The notes beneath the pieces were generated by a model. That model was not told the origin of the DNA and searched no databases. It saw only the letters and a list, made by a program, of their open reading frames with translations. 64,000 nucleotides of DNA. Source: Treponema sp. C6A8 (GTDB lineage: Bacteria; Spirochaetota; Spirochaetia; Treponematales; Treponemataceae). The stretch lies in contig NZ_JHVB01000010.1 of assembly GCF_000619925.1 (NCBI RefSeq), positions 1-64,000 on the forward strand, in the 5' to 3' direction. Made by a program: the position numbers and the translations under genes. This document shows positions 6,665 through 14,027 of this stretch, piece by piece; position 1 is the stretch's first letter; each line of letters starts with the position of its first letter.

Positions 6665-7999
6665 ATGAAACGCTTTTTTTCATCATCATTAATAATCACA
6701 ATTTTATTTTCAACTTTAATTTTTACATCCTGCAAAGACAAAGTTATGGGCTGGTCGGTAGTTCTCTGGAATATTCCGGAAAGCAATCTTCAGAGCGGTG
6801 ATGTAGTGCCGGTTTACATCAAATCAAATATTTCGCACGTTTACGTAATCGGACTGGAAGATGGAAAAAAGATCGAAGTTCCTCTCTGGCAGCTTACAGA
6901 TCCTCTTTCAAAGAAAAAGAACCTTAAGTCTAAAGTCCGCTATGAGGAATATGCCCGCACTTATGCTTCTGTAAAACTTGACGGACTTCCTTGCCGCGCC
7001 GAGCCTGTAAATACTGCAAAGCAGGTTTACCGCCTCCGCAAGGGTGAAGTTATCAAAATCCTTTACAAGGGAAAAGGCCAGGTTGTAATGGCCGGAAAAA
7101 CTGCGCTTGAAGGTGACTGGTTCCGCATCCTTACAAAAGACGGAACTCAGGGCTGGTGTTTTTCTTACAACCTTAATCTTTATGAAACTGATGTTACTGG
7201 AAATCAGCTTGGTGGCGAAGTGATTGCTGAAGAAGAAACCGAAGACGTTGTCTTTACCGAAATTGCCCAGAAGATCTGGTATCCTGATTATTTTGACACA
7301 ATGATTAAGTCGAATAATATCGATTTGTCACGCATGCATCCGTCATTCAACTTCAGAATTGATACAGAAAACAAAAAGGTAAGCCTTAACACCAAAGATA
7401 TTCACGAAACTTGGGATTATAAGGGCTACACAAAGAATGATGACCGCGAATTTGCCCTTACAGATATTCCTGTAGTGATTATTTCGCGCCGTTCAAACTT
7501 CATCGTTCTGCGTTATACTGGCGAAGACGGCAAGCCTCAGGAACTTGATTTTGTTACAATCGATGCTGATTTGAATGAGATTATTGAGAACGAACGCACT
7601 CGCCGTTCATGGTCATATCTTCAGATTTGGTCGCGCGGTCCGGTTTACACAAGTACAAACTACGGAAAGCTTGTATTTGATGAAGACGGTTCTTTCCAGT
7701 GGTCAAACTTTCGCCTGCTCGTTCCTTCTGTAATTAAATCTACTGCAAAGAATGCGGGAACAGCTCAGGTAAAATATACGATTTCTAAGTCGCTTGCACA
7801 GAATTATGACGGCGTTGTTACCCTCAAATTCAACGGAATGAATGAGGAAGTAAACTTCCTTTACCGCCTTGAAGATGACGGACTCCGCCTTGAAGACGCC
7901 ACAAGTGCAAAAATTGACGGAAATCAGATTAAGGAAAGAAGCGCCAGCCCGATTATTGTTTACTTTAAGCGCCAGTCTTCTTCGGGCTCAGCTCAATAG
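6665..7999 (+). CDS. SH3-domain-containing lipoprotein
   Basis: 444 residues from the ATG at 6665. AGGAG lies 13 bases upstream, a little far; a TTG at 6641 would add eight residues but spoils the signal peptide. The N-terminus is a basic stretch, a hydrophobic core and a lipobox ending FTSC, so the mature protein should be lipid-anchored. A bacterial SH3-like region is visible around residues 95-180 (LPCRAEPVNTAKQVYRLRKG, then GDWFRILTKDGTQGWCFSYN), the usual cell-wall or ligand-binding pattern. The rest (about 200-444) is beta-rich and unrecognised. The gene is followed 29 bases later by the ABC-F gene in the same direction. The role is unknown; envelope location is the firm part. Confidence 0.65.
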   Translation: MKRFFSSSLIITILFSTLIFTSCKDKVMGWSVVLWNIPESNLQSGDVVPVYIKSNISHVYVIGLEDGKKIEVPLWQLTDPLSKKKNLKSKVRYEEYARTYASVKLDGLPCRAEPVNTAKQVYRLRKGEVIKILYKGKGQVVMAGKTALEGDWFRILTKDGTQGWCFSYNLNLYETDVTGNQLGGEVIAEEETEDVVFTEIAQKIWYPDYFDTMIKSNNIDLSRMHPSFNFRIDTENKKVSLNTKDIHETWDYKGYTKNDDREFALTDIPVVIISRRSNFIVLRYTGEDGKPQELDFVTIDADLNEIIENERTRRSWSYLQIWSRGPVYTSTNYGKLVFDEDGSFQWSNFRLLVPSVIKSTAKNAGTAQVKYTISKSLAQNYDGVVTLKFNGMNEEVNFLYRLEDDGLRLEDATSAKIDGNQIKERSASPIIVYFKRQSSSGSAQ

Positions 8000-8028
8000 T
8001 TATTTGAAAGTAAAACACAGGATTTTTT

Positions 8029-10017
8029 ATGGCATTTGTTCAATTTTCTAAGGTATCGCTGGCATTTGGTGACCGCGATATTCTTAAAGATGTTACTATA
8101 AACCTTCAGACTGGAAGCAAGGTTGCACTGACAGGTGCAAACGGAGCCGGAAAGTCTACCCTCATCAAAGTTCTTGCGGGGCTTGTTCAGCCGGACAGCG
8201 GTACCCGCGCAGTTCAGAAAGACAGCCGCATTGCCTATCTTCCACAGAGCGGACTCACCCACCACGGCTGTAGTCTTCGCGAAGAAGCAGACAAGGCCTT
8301 TGAATTTGGCTACGAGATGCAGCGCCAGATTGACGAACTTGGCGAGCAGATGGCGGCAAACCCTTCGAACACAAATCTTGCTGTGCGTCAGGCAGATTTA
8401 ATTCAGGCACTTGAGGAAAGCGGCTGGCACCGCCGCGAAGCAGCTGCAGAAAGTGTTCTTTTAGGTCTTGGATTTTCCCGCGCAGATTTTGACAAGCGTA
8501 CAGAAGAATTTTCGGGCGGATGGCAGATGCGTATTGCCCTTGCCAAGGCTCTTATGCAAAATCCTGATATTCTGCTTCTGGACGAACCAACAAACTACCT
8601 TGATATTGAAGCCCGCAACTGGCTTGAAGGCTTTTTGAAAGACTTTAACGGCGGCTTTTTGCTCGTCAGTCATGACCGCTACTTTCTGGACGTTACAATC
8701 AACGAAGTTTACGAGCTTTTTGGCGGCGACCTTAAACGTTACCCTGGAAACTTTACTCACTACGAAAAAGTACGCGAAGTAGAACTTAAAACCCTGATTG
8801 CTGAATACGAACAGCAGCAGCAGGAAATCAATAAACTTGAAGAATTTATAAACCGCTTTGGCGCTAAGGCAACTAAGGCGGCTCAGGCTCAGGAATATCA
8901 GAAGCGCCTTGAAAAAATGGTTCGCATCGAAATCCCTGAATCGCTTAAAAAGATACATTTCAGCTTTCCGCCCGCTCCTCATGCAGGAAAACTTGTTTAC
9001 CGCATGAACTCAATCTGCAAAAGTTATGACGGCGCCCACAATGTTCTGGATAATCTTGAACTCCAGCTTGAAAACGGCGATCGCCTTGTAGTTGCAGGAC
9101 GAAACGGTGCGGGTAAATCTACTCTCCTTCGCATTATTGCAGAGCAGGACAGCGACTTTACCGGCGAGGTTATTCCGGGGGCAGGTGTAAAAATCGGTTA
9201 CTTCAGCCAGGATAACGCCGAAACAATTAAGGGAAAGCAGACAATCCTTGAATACCTTGAAGGTGAAGCTCCTCTTGAGCTCATTCCAAAGCTCCGCGAT
9301 ATGCTGGGTGCCTTCCTTTTCCGCGGCGACGACGTTTACAAGAGCCTTGATGTTCTTTCCGGCGGTGAAAAAGCACGAATTGCCCTGCTTCAGCTTTTGC
9401 TCAGCCCTGTAAATCTTCTCGTACTCGACGAACCGACCAACCACCTTGACATTCACAGTAAGGACGTCCTTCTCGAAGCCCTCAAATCTTTTGGCGGCAC
9501 CGTTGTTTTTGTAAGCCACGACCGCGGTTTTATCGAGCAGCTTGCAACCCGCGTTATTGAGCTGACTCCAGGGCACTTCCGTACCTTCCCGGGCAACTAC
9601 GAGTTTTATATGGAACAGATTGCTAAGGAAGAGGAAAACGAGGATGCACAATCGCAAGCTTTTGCAAAGCAAAAGGTTGGTGCTTCCGTTAACGGCACCA
9701 GTGTTGGTGGTAAAGTTACGACGGAAGCCGCCCCTCAACGCCCCGACCTTTCCACCGGCCGTCTTTCCTACGAAGAACAGAAACGCCTGGAATCCGAGCG
9801 CCGCAAGGCAGAAAAACTCGTTGCCAAAATTGAAAGTGAAATCGAAGCTCTGGAAGCAAAAAAATCTGAGCTTGAAGCAAAAATGGCAGATCCTTCAGTT
9901 TATTCAAACGGAGAAAAGGCAAAGGCCGTTCAGCGAGAAATAGAAGAAGTTTCAAATCAGATAGACGCAAAAACCGCTGAATGGGAATCTGCCAGCGAAG
10001 CATTGATGGAGTTTTAA
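8029..10017 (+). CDS. ABC-F family ATP-binding protein (Uup/YdiF-like)
   Basis: 662 residues with two ABC ATPase domains and no membrane segments. Walker A motifs are GANGAGKST (about residue 37) and GRNGAGKST (about 360). Signatures are FSGGWQMR and LSGGEKAR. Walker B regions are ILLLDEPTNYLD and LLVLDEPTNHLD. A linker with a long helix separates the domains, and a charged coiled coil (EEQKRLESERRKAEKL onward) forms the C-terminus as in Uup/YdiF proteins. ABC-F proteins act on the ribosome exit site, or for Uup on branched DNA; the sequence does not decide which. Codon use is core-like. Probably cotranscribed with the SH3 lipoprotein. Confidence 0.9.
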   Translation: MAFVQFSKVSLAFGDRDILKDVTINLQTGSKVALTGANGAGKSTLIKVLAGLVQPDSGTRAVQKDSRIAYLPQSGLTHHGCSLREEADKAFEFGYEMQRQIDELGEQMAANPSNTNLAVRQADLIQALEESGWHRREAAAESVLLGLGFSRADFDKRTEEFSGGWQMRIALAKALMQNPDILLLDEPTNYLDIEARNWLEGFLKDFNGGFLLVSHDRYFLDVTINEVYELFGGDLKRYPGNFTHYEKVREVELKTLIAEYEQQQQEINKLEEFINRFGAKATKAAQAQEYQKRLEKMVRIEIPESLKKIHFSFPPAPHAGKLVYRMNSICKSYDGAHNVLDNLELQLENGDRLVVAGRNGAGKSTLLRIIAEQDSDFTGEVIPGAGVKIGYFSQDNAETIKGKQTILEYLEGEAPLELIPKLRDMLGAFLFRGDDVYKSLDVLSGGEKARIALLQLLLSPVNLLVLDEPTNHLDIHSKDVLLEALKSFGGTVVFVSHDRGFIEQLATRVIELTPGHFRTFPGNYEFYMEQIAKEEENEDAQSQAFAKQKVGASVNGTSVGGKVTTEAAPQRPDLSTGRLSYEEQKRLESERRKAEKLVAKIESEIEALEAKKSELEAKMADPSVYSNGEKAKAVQREIEEVSNQIDAKTAEWESASEALMEF

Positions 10018-10046
10018 ATACCTGTCATGCCAGGTCTAAATGAGTG

Positions 10047-10073
10047 TCATGCCCGGGCTTGACCCGAGCATCT
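10047..10073. repeat. short palindrome GTCATGCCCGGGCTTGACCC type
   Basis: GTCATGCCCGGGCTTGACCC leads into GAGCATCT, an imperfect palindrome. A related copy, GTCATTGCCGGATCAAGTCC, is at 16219-16246. This palindrome type is scattered in many bacterial genomes. It ends just before the Shine-Dalgarno of the following methylase gene. Confidence 0.6.
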
Positions 10074-10088
10074 ATAGGAGAACATTAT

Positions 10089-10862
10089 ATGGAATCAGAA
10101 AGCCCAAAAAAAGAAAAATCTCTCCCACAGGAAGCACCTCTCCCGGAATTGCAGGCGGCACTCTACCTTATTCCTGTTACCCTTGGTGAAACTCCGGTTT
10201 TTCAGGTACTTCCGGGCTACAACCATGACATTATAGTTGGAATTAAACATTTTATTGTAGAAAATATCCGTTCGGCACGACGTTTTCTCAAAAAAGTTGA
10301 AAAATCAATTGATATAGACGAACTTACTTTCTACGAGCTCAATCGTCACACAGAACGTAAGTTCATCAGTGAATACTTAAAGCCTCTTGCCGAAGGAAAG
10401 CCAGTTGGAATCATCAGTGAGGCTGGTTGTCCTGCAATTGCAGACCCGGGTGCTGATGTAGTTGCGATTGCCCAGCAGAAAGGACTACGTGTAATTCCTC
10501 TTGTTGGTCCTTCCTCAATCATTATGTCTGTTATGGGAAGCGGCTTTAATGGTCAGTCTTTTGCCTTTAACGGCTATCTTCCGGTAGAAACTCCACAGCG
10601 CATAAAGTCATTAAAAAAACTGGAAACTAAAATCTATAACGAAGATCAGACACAGAGCTTTATAGAAACTCCTTACCGCAATGCAAAAATGATTGATACA
10701 ATTTTGCAGGCACTTAAGCCTCAGACAAAACTCTGTATTGCAGCGGGAATTACTACACCGGATGAATATATCAAAACTTTGACTGTTGAACAGTGGAAAA
10801 AACAGAAATCAAAAATCCCAGAATTAAACAAAATCCCGGCTATCTTTGTACTTTATAAATAA
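10089..10862 (+). CDS. SAM-dependent methyltransferase, tetrapyrrole methylase fold (RsmI-like)
   Basis: 257 residues from the ATG preceded by TAGGAG; an upstream in-frame ATG at 10044 lies in the repeat and is not used. The fold's glycine motif appears as GIISEAGCPAIADPGADVV (RsmI: 'GtPlisDPG'), followed by the conserved PLVGPSSIIMSVMGSG and FNGYLP blocks. RsmI 2'-O-methylates C1402 of 16S rRNA; this protein is the shorter, divergent RsmI-like version seen beside or in place of RsmI, so the rRNA target is inferred only. Cytoplasmic. It faces gltX tail to tail across palindromic element A copy 1. Confidence 0.8.
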   Translation: MESESPKKEKSLPQEAPLPELQAALYLIPVTLGETPVFQVLPGYNHDIIVGIKHFIVENIRSARRFLKKVEKSIDIDELTFYELNRHTERKFISEYLKPLAEGKPVGIISEAGCPAIADPGADVVAIAQQKGLRVIPLVGPSSIIMSVMGSGFNGQSFAFNGYLPVETPQRIKSLKKLETKIYNEDQTQSFIETPYRNAKMIDTILQALKPQTKLCIAAGITTPDEYIKTLTVEQWKKQKSKIPELNKIPAIFVLYK

Positions 10863-10872
10863 TATTTAAAAT

Positions 10873-11033
10873 AAAAAAAAGTGGTTTCCGGTCGCAAAGC
10901 ATGGTTCAAAACCGCGCGGTACCGCGCTACATGCTGATTGTGGTAAAGAAACTATTTACCCTGCCGCTCTCGCGGCACTCCACAATCAGAATGTTTTTGC
11001 CCCATGCTTTACTCCCTCGCACCACTTTTTTTT
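10873..11033. repeat. palindromic element A, copy 1
   Basis: Outer stem AAAAAAAAGTGGT / ACCACTTTTTTTT, then AAGCATGG / CCATGCTT, a hairpin GCGCGGTACCGCGC, a stem ATGCTGATTGTGG / CCACAATCAGAAT, and an inner hairpin TGCCGC...GCGGCA. The unpaired joint AAAGAAACTAT is conserved with the other five copies. It lies between the convergent 3' ends of the methylase and gltX and can act as a two-way terminator. Confidence 0.85.
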
Positions 11034-11052
11034 CTTAAAATGCGAGTTAGTC

Positions 11053-12630
11053 CTACAAAGTTGCCAATGTTCTTTCAATTCGAGCCAAAGACTTTTCTTT
11101 GCCCAAAACTGCAATTGAACCGATAAGCGGTGGAGAAACGCGGCTTCCTGTTACGGCCATACGAACCGGCATCATAAAGTCACCGAGTTTAATACCAAGT
11201 TCTTCTGCTTTTGCCTTAGCAAAGGCTTCTGCACCTTCATGGTCAAGTTCGAATACTTTAGAAACAAACTCTTTTGCGTTTTCAAGAACTTCTTTTGTCT
11301 TTGCAGCATCAAGCTTTTTAGGAATAATCTGCTCTGCTGGTGGAACAGCTGGTTCTGTAAACATAAAATGAACCATTTCTGCAGCTTCTGTTAAGAACTT
11401 AAGACGTTCCTGAATAAGAGGCATAAGTCCCATCAAAGTCTTTTTAACGTCTGCAGAAGACATATTCATTGATTTGTCTACGCAGTAAGGCTCGCCGTCT
11501 TCGCCAAGTGCAACGCCAGAGAATTCTGGACCAACATTTGGTTTTGGCTGTGGGTTTTCAGGGTTGATTTCCAGTGTAGCATCGCCAGTACCAGTGATGA
11601 ATGGCAAAGTCCATTTGTACAAATCTTCTGTGCTAAGCTGGCGGATGTAGTTGGCATTGAAGTATTCAAGCTTTTTGTAGTCGAATACAGCAGGAGCCTT
11701 GTTCAGGTGCTCAAGTTTGAATGCCTTTGCAAGTTCATCAAGAGTATAGAATTCTTTTCCTTCTTCGTAAGAACATCCAAGCATTGCAACGTAGTTTACA
11801 ATTGCCTGTGGAAGATAACCGCGTGCACGGAATTCGTTCAAAGAAGTTGAACCGTGACGTTTAGAAAGTTTTTTACCGTCTGAACCGTTTACCATTGGAA
11901 GGTGGCAGAATTCAGGGTGTTCCCAGCCGAATGAGCGGTACATCTGAACGTGGAGTGGAGTAGAAGGAATCCATTCCTGAGCACGCATTACATGGCTGAT
12001 TTCCATCAAGTGGTCATCTACGATGTTTGCAAGGTGGTATGTTGGGAATCCGTCTGACTTCAAGAGAACTGGATCCGGAGAAATATCTTCATTTTTCCAA
12101 ACGATGTCGCCAAGAAGGTGGTCGTGGAATTTTGTTTCGCCTTCCATTGGAACCTTAAGACGGATAACGTATGGTTTTCCTGCATCAAGATTAGCCTTTA
12201 CTTCTTCTGGAGTAAGGTGACGGCAGTTGCGGTCATAACCTGGTGCCATCTTGTTTTCTGTCTGAATCTTACGAATGCGGTCAAGGCGTTCTGCATCACA
12301 GAAGCAGTAGTAAGCTTCGCCGTTTTCAATAAGCTTCATAGCATATTTTTTGTAAAGTTCAAAACGTTCACTCTGAACATAAGGACCAAAATCTCCGCCT
12401 TTAGCTCCGCCTTCGTCCCATTCAATTCCAAGCCATGCCATTGTGTCATAAAGGTTCTGAACGTATTTTTCGTCATAGCGAGTGCGGTCTGTATCTTCAA
12501 GACGAAGAATAAATTTTCCGTTCTGAGAACGTGCAAACAAATAATTAAAAAGTGCTGTGCGAACGCCACCAATGTGCTGCATACCAGTTGGAGATGGTGC
12601 GTATCTTACACGAACTTCTTTCTCTGACAT
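11053..12630 (-). CDS. gltX: glutamyl-tRNA synthetase
   Basis: 525 residues. Charges tRNA-Glu (and tRNA-Gln if the organism uses the amidotransferase route) with glutamate using ATP. The class I Rossmann start VRYAPSPTGMQHIGG contains the HIGH motif; the KMSKS loop is KKLSKRHGSTS near residue 255. The C-terminal anticodon-binding helices end with the conserved GSRVSPPLIGSIAVLGKEKSLARI segment. It is somewhat longer than the usual 470-500 residues, with an extra stretch around 355-385 (ENPQPKPNVGPEFSGVALG). GAGG lies before the ATG. Monocistronic. Confidence 0.95.
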   Translation of the reverse strand: MSEKEVRVRYAPSPTGMQHIGGVRTALFNYLFARSQNGKFILRLEDTDRTRYDEKYVQNLYDTMAWLGIEWDEGGAKGGDFGPYVQSERFELYKKYAMKLIENGEAYYCFCDAERLDRIRKIQTENKMAPGYDRNCRHLTPEEVKANLDAGKPYVIRLKVPMEGETKFHDHLLGDIVWKNEDISPDPVLLKSDGFPTYHLANIVDDHLMEISHVMRAQEWIPSTPLHVQMYRSFGWEHPEFCHLPMVNGSDGKKLSKRHGSTSLNEFRARGYLPQAIVNYVAMLGCSYEEGKEFYTLDELAKAFKLEHLNKAPAVFDYKKLEYFNANYIRQLSTEDLYKWTLPFITGTGDATLEINPENPQPKPNVGPEFSGVALGEDGEPYCVDKSMNMSSADVKKTLMGLMPLIQERLKFLTEAAEMVHFMFTEPAVPPAEQIIPKKLDAAKTKEVLENAKEFVSKVFELDHEGAEAFAKAKAEELGIKLGDFMMPVRMAVTGSRVSPPLIGSIAVLGKEKSLARIERTLATL

Positions 12631-12722
12631 ATAAAACCTCTAAAAAAATTATTTTCTTCTATAAAAGTGTTCTGTTATTTTAATGAAAAGAAGGATTATG
12701 CGCAATGTACGCTGGTCGTAAT

Positions 12723-12790
12723 TAAATTTTCAACTTCCGAATGTCCTGAACCAGCTAACACTTGCTTATAAGCAAGTGGCATGGATTATT
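12723..12790. repeat. intergenic element C, copy 1 (before pta)
   Basis: Contains AAATTTTCAACTTCCGAAT followed by a perfect 18-base palindrome, ACTTGCTTATAAGCAAGT (12760-12777). The same arrangement, with a different hairpin, is found before ribH at 25959-26024. The remainder of the gltX-pta gap is AT-rich and should contain the pta promoter. Confidence 0.5.
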
Positions 12791-12864
12791 CGTTTTTATA
12801 TTGAATAATGCAAATCATAGTTATATTCTATTAATGTAATAATTTTTATATAGAGGTAAATATA

Positions 12865-13896
12865 ATGGCATTTGTTGACGAATTGCTTAAGAAGGCAAAA
12901 GCTGCAAACAAAACAATCGTTCTTTGCGAAGGCGAAGATAAACGCGTTGTAGAAGCAGCTTCTAAAATCGTAAAAGACGGAATTGCAAAAATCATTTTGA
13001 TTGGAAGCGATGAAGATATTAAGGCTAGCGGTTCTAACGCTGATTTGAGCGGTGTTACAATCGTTGATCCTGCAAAAGATTCAAATGCAGACAAATATGC
13101 AGAGCTTTTGTTCAAGGCTCGTGAAGGAAAAATCAACAAAAAAACAGGGGAACCAGAATATGCTGATGTTGCAGCAGCAAAAGCCGCAATTCTTAAAGAC
13201 CACACAATGTATGGTGCTTTGATTTTGAAAGCTGGCGATGCAGACGGATTCGTTTCAGGTGCTTGTCACTCAACAGCTAACACTCTCCGCCCGGGTCTTC
13301 AGGTAATCAAAACAGCTCCTGGCTTCAAGACAGTTTCTTCTTGTTTCATCATGGTAGCTCCAGAAGGCGGAAACGCTTACGTTCCAGAGGGAGTTGCAGT
13401 ATTTGGTGACTGCGCTATCAACATTGAACCAAGCGCAGAAGAACTCTGCGACATCGCTCTGGCATCTGCTGATACAGCAAAGAAGATTGCAGGAATTGAA
13501 CCACGCGTTGCAATGCTTTCTTTCTCTACAAAAGGTTCAGGAAACGATGCAAAATTCTATGACACAGTTTCTAAAGTTCAGAAAGCAACAGAACTTGCAA
13601 AAGCTGCAAAACCAGAGCTTGCATTGGACGGTGAATTCCAGTTCGACGCTGCGGTTGCTCCAGAAGTAGGAGAACTCAAGGCTCCAGGAAGCAAGGTTGC
13701 TGGACACGCAAATACATTCATCTTCCCTAACATTAACGCTGGTAATATTGGATACAAAATCTGTCAGCGCATGGGTGGCTGGATGGCAATTGGCCCAGTA
13801 TGCCAGGGCTTTGCAAAACCATTGAACGACCTCAGCCGTGGCTGTAACGTAGACGATATCGTTGCAACAGTTGCCGTAACCGCTTTGCAAGCATAA
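12865..13896 (+). CDS. pta: phosphate acetyltransferase
   Basis: 343 residues, full length for the short Pta family. Interconverts acetyl-CoA and acetyl phosphate; with acetate kinase it gives ATP in fermentation. Visible family blocks: IVLCEGEDKRVVEAA, DGFVSGACHSTANTLRPGLQ, VPEGVAVFGDCAIN, SFSTKGSG, GEFQFDAAVAPEVGELKAPG, and FPNINAGNIGYKICQRMGG, which lines the CoA/phosphate site. AGAGG lies before the ATG. Codon use is even and rich in preferred codons, suggesting high expression. ackA is not in the window. Cytoplasmic. Confidence 0.95.
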   Translation: MAFVDELLKKAKAANKTIVLCEGEDKRVVEAASKIVKDGIAKIILIGSDEDIKASGSNADLSGVTIVDPAKDSNADKYAELLFKAREGKINKKTGEPEYADVAAAKAAILKDHTMYGALILKAGDADGFVSGACHSTANTLRPGLQVIKTAPGFKTVSSCFIMVAPEGGNAYVPEGVAVFGDCAINIEPSAEELCDIALASADTAKKIAGIEPRVAMLSFSTKGSGNDAKFYDTVSKVQKATELAKAAKPELALDGEFQFDAAVAPEVGELKAPGSKVAGHANTFIFPNINAGNIGYKICQRMGGWMAIGPVCQGFAKPLNDLSRGCNVDDIVATVAVTALQA

Positions 13897-13904
13897 ATAA
13901 TAAG

Positions 13905-14004
13905 AAAAAAAAGCCATGCGGGTCCCAGCGACGGCGTAAATCAGGGTACCACCCCCTCGCGGGTTCCCCCCTAATTTCCGCCTGCGTCCCACATGGCTTT
14001 TTTT
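13905..14004. terminator. long two-way terminator hairpin between pta and the phosphatase gene
   Basis: AAAAAAGCCATG pairs with CATGGCTTTTTTT. Inside, GCGACGGCGTAAAT pairs imperfectly with ATTTCCGCCTGCGTC, making one stem of about 40 base pairs. It has A/T tracts on both sides, so it serves both convergent genes. Confidence 0.75.
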
Positions 14005-14027
14005 ATCTATTTTACTTAGCAATATCC

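Noticed and set aside
8461-9738. Long minus-strand frames inside the ABC-F gene (173 and 242 codons)
   Set aside because: They mirror the codon pattern of a clear two-domain ATPase gene on the plus strand and have no recognisable motifs or ribosome-binding sites.
10873-11033. Integron attC sites as explanation for the six-copy element
   Set aside because: attC sites are also structure-conserved, and treponemes can carry integrons, but the copies lack the RYYYAAC/GTTRRRY end motifs, separate core genes in both directions and are not spaced as cassettes.
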